A stretch of DNA of 64,000 bases from Novosphingobium panipatense. Its GTDB lineage: Bacteria; Pseudomonadota; Alphaproteobacteria; Sphingomonadales; Sphingomonadaceae. The DNA is taken from the NCBI RefSeq assembly GCF_002149965.1, contig NZ_MSQB01000008.1:142086-206085 (forward strand), written 5' to 3'. Positions 29,222 to 37,365 of the stretch are shown here, one piece after another (positions within the stretch are counted from its first letter, which is position 1; the number at the start of each line of letters is the position of its first letter). The notes under the pieces are model-generated. The model had not been told where the DNA came from. It worked only from the letters and a program-made list of their open reading frames with translations, and did not search any database. The position numbers and the translations under genes are program-made.

Positions 29222-30848
29222 AGATCGCTTCCTTGAACGGGGCCATGCCGATACGGCGATAGGTGTCGAGGAAGCGTTCCTCGCCTTCCTTGTTGGCGAG
29301 GTAGACTTCGGTGGCCTTCTCGATGGCATCGACCACGCCGTCCTCGGTGAAGCCGGGACCGGTGATCTGGCCGAGCGAGGTGTCCGCGCCTTCGCTGCCG
29401 CCGAGCAGGAGCTGGTAGTTTTCCAGGCCCTTCTTGTCGACGCCAAGGATGCCGATGTGGCCCGCGTGGTGGTGGCCGCAGGCGTTGATGCAGCCCGAGA
29501 TCTTCAGCTTCAGTTCGCCGATCTCGGCCTGGCGCTCGGCGCTGCCGAAGCGTTCGGAGATCTTCTGCGCGACCGGGATCGAACGGGCATTTGCAAGGCT
29601 GCAGTAGTCGAGCCCGGGGCAGGCGATGATGTCGCCCACGGTGTCGAGATTGGCGGTCGATAGGCCTGCCTCGTCCAGCGCCTTCCAGACGGTGTAGAGG
29701 TCGGCCTTCTTCACATGCGGGAAGACGATGTTCTGGGCGTGGGTGACGCGCAGTTCGTCGAAGCTGTAGTCCTTGGCCAGCTTGGCCATGAGGCGGATCT
29801 GGTCTGCCGTGGCGTCACCGGGAATGCCGCCGATGGGCTTCAGCGAAACCGTGGCGATAACATAGCCCGCCTGCTTGTGGGCATGCGTATTGCGTTCCAC
29901 CCAGAGGCGGAAGTCGGGATCGGTGAGGTCCAGATCGTCCGAGGCGTTCGCATCGAAGCCGGGATCGACGAAATGCGCCTTGATCCGCTCCAGCTCGGCC
30001 AGCGGCGGCTCGATCGGCTGGGTCAGCAGGTGGGCGAACTCTTCCTCGACCTGGCGGACATATTCGTCCCGGCCGAGTTCGTGAACGAGGATCTTGATGC
30101 GCGCTTTGTACTTGTTGTCGCGGCGGCCATAGCGGTTGTAGACGCGCAGGCACGCTTCCGAGAACGTGATCAGCTGGTCCAGCGGTACGAATTCGCGGAT
30201 CAGCGGGGCGATCATCGGGGTGCGGCCCATGCCGCCACCGGCGTAGAACTGGGCGCCGATCTCGCCGGCGTCATTCTTCACCATCTTGATGCCGATATCG
30301 TGCAGGCGCATCGCCGCGCGGTCGGTTTCCGACGCGATGACGGCGATCTTGAACTTGCGCGGCAGCACCAGGAATTCCGGGTGGAAGCTCGACCACTGGC
30401 GCAGCAGTTCGGCATAAGGGCGCGGGTCGACGATTTCCTCGGCGGCGGCGCCCGCGAACTGGTCGGACGAGATGTTGCGGATGCAGTTGCCGCTGGTCTG
30501 GATGGCATGCATTTCCACCTTGGCCAGTTCGGCCAGGATGTCGGGCGTGTCTTCCAGCTTGATCCAATTGTACTGGATGTTCTGGCGGGTGGTGAAGTGG
30601 CCGTAGCCGCGGTCGTACTTGTCCGCGATATCGCCCAGTAGCGTCATCTGCGCGGAATTCAGCGTGCCATAGGGCACCGCGACGCGCAGCATGTAGGCAT
30701 GCAATTGGAGGTAGAGGCCGTTCTGCAGGCGCAGCGGCTTGAACTGGTCCTCGGTAAGGTCGCCCGCCAGGCGGCGGCGGACCTGGTCGCGGAATTCCGC
30801 GACGCGGGTATCGACCATCTGCTGGTCGTATTCGTCGTATTTGTACAT
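29214..30848 (-). CDS. cysI: Sulfite/nitrite reductase hemoprotein
   Basis: 544 residues with two ferredoxin-like half domains and two siroheme/[4Fe-4S] regions. The cluster and siroheme cysteines appear in CPGLDYCSLA and SGCINACGHHHAGHIG. The N-terminal half has TTRQNIQYNWIKL, typical of the sulfite-reductase siroheme pocket. No flavoprotein CysJ lies nearby; electrons probably come from ferredoxin or another donor. The operon context (siroheme synthesis upstream, APS reductase downstream) favours sulfite over nitrite. ATG overlaps the preceding stop by one base. Confidence 0.93.
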   Translation of the reverse strand: MYKYDEYDQQMVDTRVAEFRDQVRRRLAGDLTEDQFKPLRLQNGLYLQLHAYMLRVAVPYGTLNSAQMTLLGDIADKYDRGYGHFTTRQNIQYNWIKLEDTPDILAELAKVEMHAIQTSGNCIRNISSDQFAGAAAEEIVDPRPYAELLRQWSSFHPEFLVLPRKFKIAVIASETDRAAMRLHDIGIKMVKNDAGEIGAQFYAGGGMGRTPMIAPLIREFVPLDQLITFSEACLRVYNRYGRRDNKYKARIKILVHELGRDEYVRQVEEEFAHLLTQPIEPPLAELERIKAHFVDPGFDANASDDLDLTDPDFRLWVERNTHAHKQAGYVIATVSLKPIGGIPGDATADQIRLMAKLAKDYSFDELRVTHAQNIVFPHVKKADLYTVWKALDEAGLSTANLDTVGDIIACPGLDYCSLANARSIPVAQKISERFGSAERQAEIGELKLKISGCINACGHHHAGHIGILGVDKKGLENYQLLLGGSEGADTSLGQITGPGFTEDGVVDAIEKATEVYLANKEGEERFLDTYRRIGMAPFKEAIYG

Positions 30849-31144
30849 CAGATCACCCAGTCTGCGGCTGCGGGGTCGGACGGCTTCAGCGTCAGGTCGA
30901 GGCGCACGGTCGGTCCGAGGGCGCGGATGCGCTCCTTGATATGAGCGGGCCGGATGCCTTCCCCGGTCTTCTCACCGTCGACGACATAGGCCGCCACGAC
31001 CTTCTGCGCGCCTTCCTCACGCGCCACCAGGGCGGCGCCATGTTCGCCGACATCGGCGGATTCGTTGACGTCGAGCGACCAGCCCACGCCGGTCCACCAG
31101 ATGACCGCACCGGTCTTCAGGTCGTTGCCCGTCAGGATCTTCAC
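30848..31144 (-). CDS. DUF2849 small protein of the cys operon
   Basis: 98 residues from a GTG start at 31144 that overlaps the cobA stop (GTGA). It has a beta-rich N-terminal half (KILTGNDLKTGAVIWWTGVGW) and a conserved EGIRPAHIKERIRALGPTVRLDL. DUF2849 occurs almost only between cobA/cysG and cysI in alphaproteobacteria; its function is unknown. Overlapping starts and stops on both sides imply tight co-translation. Confidence 0.9.
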   Translation of the reverse strand: MKILTGNDLKTGAVIWWTGVGWSLDVNESADVGEHGAALVAREEGAQKVVAAYVVDGEKTGEGIRPAHIKERIRALGPTVRLDLTLKPSDPAAADWVI

Positions 31145-31911
31145 TTTGTTGCCTCCAGCGCCAGGGCGCGAATGGTGTTGTCGGGTTCTGCGGTGACATG
31201 CCCGATAACGATAAGCGCGGGACTTTGCACCTTCGCATCCGCGATCAGGTCGGCAAGTCCGGCGAGCGGCCCGCGCAGCACCCGCATGGCCGAGCGGGTG
31301 GCGTTTTCTATGACGGCCACCGGCACATCGGGCGCCAGGCCGTCGGCCATGAGCTTCTCGGCGATCTGGGCGGACGTGGCGATGCCCATGAAGATCACGA
31401 GGGTGCGGCCCTTGCCGGCCAGGCCCGACCAGTCCTGATCCGCCAAGCCCTTGCACTGGCCTGCCACGAAGGTGACGATCGAGGCATGGTCGCGGTGGGT
31501 AAGGGGGATCTGCGCCGCGGCGGAGGCACCGAGTGCCGAGGAGATGCCGGGAACCACTTCCACCGGCACTCCGGCCGCGCGGCAGGCCTCGGCCTCTTCG
31601 CCGCCCCGGCCGAACACGAAGGGATCGCCGCCCTTGAGGCGCACGACATCATGCCCCGCCAGCGCCTCGCGGACGAGCAAGGCGTTGATCTCTTCCTGCT
31701 TCATGGTGTGCCGGGCGCGGCTCTTGGCGACGGAAACCAGCCGTGCCGTGGGCTTCGCCATCGACAGGATCGCCGGATCGACCAGCCCGTCATGCACGAT
31801 AAGCCCGGCATTCATGAGCAGACGTGCAGCGCGCAGGGTCAGGAGGTCGGGGTCGCCGGGACCGGCACCGACCAGAAAGACTCGGCCTGCGGAGGCGGGA
31901 TTCGCTTGCAT
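31141..31911 (-). CDS. cobA: Uroporphyrinogen-III C-methyltransferase
   Basis: 256 residues from the ATG at 31911. SUMT family: GRVFLVGAGPGDPDLLTLRA with the SAM-binding P-loop-like turn, VRLKGGDPFVFGRGGEEAEA and VEVVPGISSALG. It makes precorrin-2 for siroheme, the cofactor of the downstream CysI. Single-domain CobA type without the dehydrogenase/ferrochelatase part of CysG, so a separate enzyme must finish siroheme. It is the first gene of the reduction operon. Confidence 0.95.
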   Translation of the reverse strand: MQANPASAGRVFLVGAGPGDPDLLTLRAARLLMNAGLIVHDGLVDPAILSMAKPTARLVSVAKSRARHTMKQEEINALLVREALAGHDVVRLKGGDPFVFGRGGEEAEACRAAGVPVEVVPGISSALGASAAAQIPLTHRDHASIVTFVAGQCKGLADQDWSGLAGKGRTLVIFMGIATSAQIAEKLMADGLAPDVPVAVIENATRSAMRVLRGPLAGLADLIADAKVQSPALIVIGHVTAEPDNTIRALALEATK

Positions 31912-32013
31912 GGGGCGCAGATGATCCTCCGCGCTCCCGATTGCCAGCGATAATGGCTTTGTCCGGGGCAAGGGAGGCTTTAGCGGCCTCCCGATAATGC
32001 CCCGCTCGAAAGC

Positions 32014-34878
32014 TCAGGCGACTTCGTCCTCCAGCAGTTCATCATTGCTGCCTGCCGGGGTGGAGGGCCGGGTTTCGGCCGTTGCCGTAACGACTTCCTG
32101 GGGCGCTTTCATGCTCGGTGCGCGATCGGGGCGTCCCAGGAAATAGCCTTGCGCTTCCTCGCAGCCTTCCCTGATGAGTAAATCGAACTGGCTCTCGGTC
32201 TCGACGCCCTCGGCCAGCACCGGGATGCGCAGCGACTGGCCAAGCGCCAGAACCGCGCGGATAATGGCGCGCGCCTGTTCGTTGCCGTCCGATTCCAGCA
32301 GGAACGACTTGTCGATCTTGATCTTGTCGAACGGGAACGAGTGCAGTGTGTCGAGCGAGGAATAGCCGGTACCGAAATCGTCCATGGCGATGGCCACGCC
32401 CAGTTCCTTGAGCTGGCGGAGGTTGTGCAGGGCACGGCCCTTGTCGCTGATGATGGCGCTTTCGGTGATTTCCAGTTCGAGCCGGCTGGCGGGCAGGCCG
32501 GTTTCGATCAGCACGCGTGCCACCATGGGCGCGAGGTCCTGCTGGACGAGCTGGATCGGCGATACGTTCACGGCGATGCGCTGGTTGGTCTGCCAGTTCA
32601 CGGCTTCGCGGCAGGCCTGTTCCAGCACCCATTCGCCGATGGTCAGGATCGCGCCCGATTCCTCCGCGATCGGGATGAACTGGTCCGGCGAGACCAGCCC
32701 CTGTACCGGATGGTGCCAGCGCACCAGTGCCTCGTAGCCCGAAAGCTCGCCGCTGCGCAGGTGGCGCTGCGGCTGGTAGAGCAGCACCAGTTCCTGCCGC
32801 TCGATCGCCTGGCGCAAGTCTCCGGCAAGCTGGCGCCGCGCGCGCGCCGTTTCGTCCATGCCGGGCTCGTAGTAGCAGATGCGCTCGCCGATCTGGGTCT
32901 TGGCGCGGTACATCGCGAGGTCGGCGTTGTTGAGCAGGCTCTCCCGGTCGCCGCCGTCGTGCGGGAAGGCCGCGACGCCGAGGCTGGCGCCGAAGCTGAG
33001 GTCCTGCCCTTCATGGATGACCGGCATCGCGAAGCAGGCCTCGACCCGCGACAGGAAGTCCGCAAGCTGGGCATCGGTGGTGAAGAGCTTGGCGATCCCG
33101 AACTCGTCGCCGCCCAGCCGGGATGCAATCTCGTCCTCGCCGATCGCGGCGGAGATTCGTTCCGCCAGTTCGGCCAGGACCACGTCACCCCAGGAATGCC
33201 CGTAAGTGTCGTTGATCTCCTTGAAACGGTCGAGATCGATCGCTGCCACGCCCAGGCGCTTGCCCTGGCGCTCTGCCTGACCGAGCTTCTCGTCGATCCA
33301 GAGATTGAAGCGCGTGCGATTGGGCAGGCCGGTCAGTCCGTCGTGCATCGCCATGTGGGCGATCTGTGCCTCGGATTCGTGCTGCCGGGTAATGTCGTCG
33401 AATGTCGATACCCAGCCGCCGTCCTGCATGGGCCTGCTGGCGATGGAAACCACCGTGCCGTCGGGATATTCCGAAAGGATCGGCGGGTGCGTCTCGGTCG
33501 CGAGATTGTCGCGAATCGCCCGCTTCGCGATCCTGACGCGCTCTTCCACCTCTTCGGGCGCATAACGTGCTGCACTGCTGATGCGGATCACTTCGCAGAG
33601 CGACATTCCCGGTGTCAGCGCTCCAGGCACAAGCCCGTACATTTCCAGATAGCGCGAGTTGCAAAGCACCAATTTCTCGTCGGCGTCGAACAGGCACAGG
33701 CCCTGGTGCATATGGCCGAGCGCGGCGTCACGCTGGCGGCTGGCCTCGGTGATGCGGTCCTGCGCCTCCTTGAAGCGCGACATGTCGCGGGTGATCTTGG
33801 CGAAACCGATCGGCTGGTCGAGTTCGTCCAGCATCGTTTCGATGGTGACGTGCGCCCAGAAGCGGGTCCCGTCGCGGCGAACGCGCCAGCCTTCGCCATA
33901 ATAGCGTCCTTCGCTCATGGCCGTTTCCAGGGCGATCCGGTCGCGCTCGGCATCGCGATCTTCCGGGGTGTAGAAGCTGGAGACATGCAGGCCGAGCGCT
34001 TCGCTTTCGGGGTAGCCCTTCAGGCGCTGGGCACCGGCGTTCCAGTTCACGACCCGGCCGTCGAGATCCAGCATGTAGATCGCGCAGTCGGAAATACCGC
34101 GCACGAGGAAAGAGAAGGCGCGTTCGCTGACGGCCACGGCTGCGGCAGTCCGGCGGCTGATGGCCAGCGAGATTGCCGAAAGCGTGACAAGCAGGAAAGT
34201 TACCGCAGTGACCGCGGCGGCCATTTCGCGCGGGGAAATGAGCTGTTCCGGCGCGTCGAGGCGCGCGGGTATGAGGGTGAGGCCGGTCATGCCGGTGAAG
34301 TGCAGCAGGACCACCGCGGCGGTGAGCAGGCCGGTCGACGCGATCAGGCCGCGCAGGCGGCGGTCGCCGAGTGCCAGGGCCAGGGCGGGGTAGAGCGGCA
34401 GGTAGCCAAGGATCACCGAGGCGACGATGTAGCCGGATTTCCAATGCATGGAGGCCGGGGCTTCGAGGGCCAGCATGCCGGTATAGTGCATGGCGGCGAT
34501 TCCCAGCGTCGCGATCGCGGCGGACAGCGGCAGGGTCCAGCGCTTTCCGCCTTCGATCGCGAGCCCGAAAGCCGCTGCGAATGCGGCTATGAGGATGGCG
34601 AGCGAGGTGAAAGTCAGCGCGGGCTCGAACCCGGTGACCATGTCGGGCGCATAGCCGAGCATGGCCACGAAGTGGGTGGCCCAGATGCCGAAGCCCGCAC
34701 TTGCACCGCCGACGCACCACCAGCGCCGCGCCATGGCGGGGCCGTGTTTCACCCGGCAACCGGCCGCCTGGCGCAGCAGCGCCAGTGCCGTCAGCGAGGA
34801 CAACAGACAGATCAAGGCCGCCAGGAGGACGAAGGTCAAGTCATGGCCGTCACGAATGCAGAGATAGATGTCGAACAC
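32014..34878 (-). CDS. Membrane MHYT-PAS-GGDEF-EAL cyclic-di-GMP enzyme
   Basis: 954 residues. The N-terminal MHYT sensor spans seven membrane helices (1-240), with repeats WATHFVAMLGY, AMHYTGML and LHFTGMTGL proposed to bind a metal or gas. Two PAS regions follow (about 260-370 and 385-490). The GGDEF motif RLGGDEFG is intact near residue 588; EALVRW near 714 and DDFGTGYSSLD keep the key phosphodiesterase residues. Both activities may therefore exist. It is divergent from the PilZ-HTH gene, with which it probably forms a signalling unit. Confidence 0.95.
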   Translation of the reverse strand: MFDIYLCIRDGHDLTFVLLAALICLLSSLTALALLRQAAGCRVKHGPAMARRWWCVGGASAGFGIWATHFVAMLGYAPDMVTGFEPALTFTSLAILIAAFAAAFGLAIEGGKRWTLPLSAAIATLGIAAMHYTGMLALEAPASMHWKSGYIVASVILGYLPLYPALALALGDRRLRGLIASTGLLTAAVVLLHFTGMTGLTLIPARLDAPEQLISPREMAAAVTAVTFLLVTLSAISLAISRRTAAAVAVSERAFSFLVRGISDCAIYMLDLDGRVVNWNAGAQRLKGYPESEALGLHVSSFYTPEDRDAERDRIALETAMSEGRYYGEGWRVRRDGTRFWAHVTIETMLDELDQPIGFAKITRDMSRFKEAQDRITEASRQRDAALGHMHQGLCLFDADEKLVLCNSRYLEMYGLVPGALTPGMSLCEVIRISSAARYAPEEVEERVRIAKRAIRDNLATETHPPILSEYPDGTVVSIASRPMQDGGWVSTFDDITRQHESEAQIAHMAMHDGLTGLPNRTRFNLWIDEKLGQAERQGKRLGVAAIDLDRFKEINDTYGHSWGDVVLAELAERISAAIGEDEIASRLGGDEFGIAKLFTTDAQLADFLSRVEACFAMPVIHEGQDLSFGASLGVAAFPHDGGDRESLLNNADLAMYRAKTQIGERICYYEPGMDETARARRQLAGDLRQAIERQELVLLYQPQRHLRSGELSGYEALVRWHHPVQGLVSPDQFIPIAEESGAILTIGEWVLEQACREAVNWQTNQRIAVNVSPIQLVQQDLAPMVARVLIETGLPASRLELEITESAIISDKGRALHNLRQLKELGVAIAMDDFGTGYSSLDTLHSFPFDKIKIDKSFLLESDGNEQARAIIRAVLALGQSLRIPVLAEGVETESQFDLLIREGCEEAQGYFLGRPDRAPSMKAPQEVVTATAETRPSTPAGSNDELLEDEVA

Positions 34879-34969
34879 TGGAACCCCGATTTGATCTCGG
34901 GAAATCTAGGGATATGCCGGTTAGCAATCGATTAATAACGATATTATCCGATGCAAAATCGTTGAATGT

Positions 34970-34996
34970 GCGAAAACCCTATGCGGGTTTTTGCGC
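34970..34996. other. Intergenic hairpin with A and T runs between divergent signalling genes
   Basis: GCGAAAACCC (34970-34979) and GGGTTTTTGCGC (34985-34996) form a short stem with a five-base loop. It lies about 90 bp upstream of both divergent genes in an AT-rich gap. It has terminator-like form; it may end a leader RNA or small RNA, or be chance. Confidence 0.45.
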
Positions 34997-35081
34997 ATGG
35001 AACTCTGTGAAAAATTAGCCAAGATGCTAACCGAATATTAATCCCTGCAAGACAGGTTGCGATTCTCCTGGAGAATGCGCC

Positions 35082-35810
35082 ATGCCCATTGCGGCACACT
35101 TTGAAGATCAGACTGCCAATAGTTCGGGCGATAGCCAGATCGGGGGCAAGTCTGCCGAAAACGGCCAGAAGGCCGATAAGCCGCGCGCGGCGCGCAAGCG
35201 GCTGATGATCGAGACGCAGGGTTCGCTGCCTTCCGGTGTCGAAGCGCCGGTGACGATCCACAATTTTTCCGAAACCGGCCTCCTGCTCGAAACGGCGGAA
35301 GACATGGAGATCGGCGAAGCGCTCGATATCGAGCTTCCCGAGGCGGGGCCGACGCGGGCGCGCGTGGTCTGGGCGAGCGGACGGCTCTACGGCTGTGCAT
35401 TCGACATACCGCTTCATCCCGCAGTGCTCAGTGCCGCCCAGTTGCGCAGCGCAATGCAGGATGTCGATCTGGCACCGCCGCCAGCGGTTGCCGCGCCGGC
35501 CGCGATCGGCGGCGAGAGCTTCGGCGAACGCCTCCATCGTCTTCGCAAGCTGCGCGGCTTCACCCAAGGCGAACTCGCTTCGCGCCTGGGCGTCAGCAAG
35601 CCTACGGTCTGGGCCTGGGAGCAGGGGCGCGCCCGTCCGATCGAGGAGCGTCTCGATGCCATTGCCGAGGAACTCGGCGTCACGGCTGCGGAACTGCGTC
35701 CCGGACGCACCGTGGCAGGCCTGCCGGAACTCATCGCCCGTTGCCGCGACCAGATCGCCGCCGCGGTCGAAACGAGCCCCGACAAGATCAGGATCATGAT
35801 CGAGCTCTAG
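35082..35810 (+). CDS. PilZ domain fused to a Cro/C1-type HTH domain
   Basis: 242 residues. Residues 30-120 form a PilZ-like barrel: basic cluster PRAARKR, then IHNFSETGLLLE, which matches the (D/N)xSxxG c-di-GMP motif; the classic RxxxR spacing is not exact. Residues 148-205 form a HTH_3/XRE domain (GERLHRLRKLRGFTQGELASRLGVSKPTVWAWEQGRARP). The combination suggests a DNA-binding protein responding to c-di-GMP. It is divergent from a GGDEF-EAL enzyme and followed by a PAS-GGDEF protein. Confidence 0.9.
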   Translation: MPIAAHFEDQTANSSGDSQIGGKSAENGQKADKPRAARKRLMIETQGSLPSGVEAPVTIHNFSETGLLLETAEDMEIGEALDIELPEAGPTRARVVWASGRLYGCAFDIPLHPAVLSAAQLRSAMQDVDLAPPPAVAAPAAIGGESFGERLHRLRKLRGFTQGELASRLGVSKPTVWAWEQGRARPIEERLDAIAEELGVTAAELRPGRTVAGLPELIARCRDQIAAAVETSPDKIRIMIEL

Positions 35811-36097
35811 AATATTCGGACAATCTGCGTTCCTGCGGATAGTCCGGGCAAATCCGCTTCACGACTCAATTCAGCGATGGTAAATACATTAATAACAATA
35901 ATTTGCGTTCAAGAGTGTTAGATAACAGGGCTAATGCTTCTTGGGTGGAGGTTATTGTCTGGGTCGCCGGAAATCGGAAGTTGTCATGCTGGGCTGTCGT
36001 CTCTTGAGCGGTCGAACGTCTGCTAACTTGTTCCGAATCACGGGCCCTATTCTCCTGGGGCCTTCCTGCGGTCCCTTCGATCCGGGGCGTTACCAAG

Positions 36098-36994
36098 ATG
36101 GGCATGAATTTCACCGTTCGGGAGAGTTCCGCGCTGTACGGGCTGCTGGCGGAAACCTCTTCCGACATTATCCTGAAGACTGATCTTCAGGGCCGGATCG
36201 TTCATGCCTCGCCCGGTATTCGCAGGCTGGGTGTCGAGCGATTGGCCGAAGTCGGGCCGCACCTGCTCGATCTGGTGGCCGAACAGGGGAGGGCGGCCGT
36301 TTCGCGTGCGCTCGATCTCGCGATCGCGGGCGAGCAGGGCGCCCAGTGGGTCGAATTTCCCGCGGTGACCGCCGATGCTCGTGAAACCTGGTTCGAGATC
36401 CGCATTCGCCCGCTGGTCGAGGAAAGCGGCGCGGTTTACGGCGCGCTGGCGGTCATGCGCACGATCGACGAGCGGCGGAGCCTGCGCGACCAGCTTTTCG
36501 CAGCCACCTACACCGATCCGCTGACCCAGCTGACCAACCGCGCCGCGTTCATCTCCATGCTGGAACACATGATCGCACAGGGCATGGAAGGCTGCCTGGC
36601 GATGTTCAGTATCGACTTCTTCCGTACGATAAACATGAAGTACGGACAGACGGCGGGCGACGACGTGCTGCGCGTCTTTGCCGACCTGCTGCGAGAAATG
36701 CTCCGGTCCGACGACATTATCTCACGGATCGGCTCGGAGCGCTTTGCCGTGCTTCTACCGCGCACTACACCGGAGCAGGCACAGGCAATCTGCACCCGCG
36801 TCGTCACGACCATGGCGAACTTGCGCCAGAACGTGGGCGACAACCGGCTGGCGATCACCACCAGCGGAAGCATCGCGCGGATAGCGGAGACGATGGATGG
36901 CACGATCGAGCGCGCCGAGCTCGCATTGTTCTGTGCCAAGGCGAAAGGGCGTAATCGCCTGGAGATGGAGAAACCGCGCCGCATTGCGGTGTGA
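36098..36994 (+). CDS. PAS-GGDEF protein with degenerate active site
   Basis: 298 residues: PAS domain (about 10-120, ETSSDIILKTDLQGRIVHASPGI) and a GGDEF-fold domain (about 135-290, TDPLTQLTNRAAFISML). The signature loop reads RIGSERFAVLL in place of R-GGDEF, so the metal- and GTP-binding glycines and acids are mostly lost. Probably not a cyclase; it could be a GTP sensor or partner protein. The 287-bp upstream gap holds an imperfect hairpin at 35817-35847 and no other gene that I can see. Confidence 0.88.
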   Translation: MGMNFTVRESSALYGLLAETSSDIILKTDLQGRIVHASPGIRRLGVERLAEVGPHLLDLVAEQGRAAVSRALDLAIAGEQGAQWVEFPAVTADARETWFEIRIRPLVEESGAVYGALAVMRTIDERRSLRDQLFAATYTDPLTQLTNRAAFISMLEHMIAQGMEGCLAMFSIDFFRTINMKYGQTAGDDVLRVFADLLREMLRSDDIISRIGSERFAVLLPRTTPEQAQAICTRVVTTMANLRQNVGDNRLAITTSGSIARIAETMDGTIERAELALFCAKAKGRNRLEMEKPRRIAV

Positions 36995-37049
36995 ATGGGG
37001 TGCGCTGTGGTCCACCGGTGCGGTTCCCGCGCCGGAATCATATGCAAAT

Positions 37050-37079
37050 ACTATGCGTTTGACCGGGCGCTCGTCTCGA
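37050..37079 (+). promoter_or_regulatory. Putative KdpE-type operator/promoter motif, copy 1 (kdp operon)
   Basis: ACTATGCGTT (37050-37059), 14 bp, then TCTCGA (37074-37079), 86 bp before the first micro-gene of the kdp operon. The same two blocks with the same 14-bp spacing occur before three more units downstream of kdpE. Assignment to KdpE is inference. Confidence 0.6.
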
Positions 37080-37165
37080 ATTCCAACGGCGCATTATCCT
37101 AATGGGTCTGCTGCATTCGACTCATATCGCATCTCCCGCGATGTGGGCTTGCAGGAGCACTACCC

Positions 37166-37249
37166 ATGCAGGACATCCTCTGGATCGGCCTGACCCTCGC
37201 GTTGCTGGCGGCTAGCCTCGGCTATGTCGGCCTGTGCAACAAGGCATGA
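37166..37249 (+). CDS. 27-residue membrane micro-protein at head of kdp operon
   Basis: 27 residues, starting MQDILWIGLTLALLAASLGY and ending VGLCNKA: one hydrophobic helix and a short Cys-containing tail. GCAGGAG lies just upstream of the ATG. It is the first gene after the operator motif and 13 bp before kdpF. Similar one-helix peptides ending in Y-x-x-LC are found, mostly unannotated, before kdpF in other proteobacteria as far as I recall. It may be a second small KdpFABC subunit or a regulator. Confidence 0.7.
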   Translation: MQDILWIGLTLALLAASLGYVGLCNKA

Positions 37250-37262
37250 GGGGCAGCCGGAC

Positions 37263-37352
37263 ATGACCATCGATCTCTGGCTGGCGGGTTTCACCGCGCT
37301 GGCCCTTCTCGTCTATCTCGTCGCCGTGCTCGCACGGCCCGAACGCTTCTAG
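37263..37352 (+). CDS. kdpF: KdpF, small stabilising subunit of the K+-transporting ATPase
   Basis: 29 residues: [20 protein letters not shown] then AVLARPERF. The single helix with the RPERF ending is the KdpF signature. KdpF stabilises the KdpABC complex. It ends 13 bp before kdpA, with AAGGAG between. Confidence 0.93.
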   Translation: MTIDLWLAGFTALALLVYLVAVLARPERF

Positions 37353-37365
37353 AAGGAGCGTTTCC

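Noticed and set aside
32341..34935. Long open frame antisense to the MHYT-GGDEF-EAL gene
   Set aside because: A mirror of codon bias; no recognisable fold, and the opposite strand has full motifs.
35811..36097. c-di-GMP riboswitch upstream of the PAS-GGDEF gene
   Set aside because: Only one imperfect hairpin is seen and the GEMM-type conserved cores are not found.
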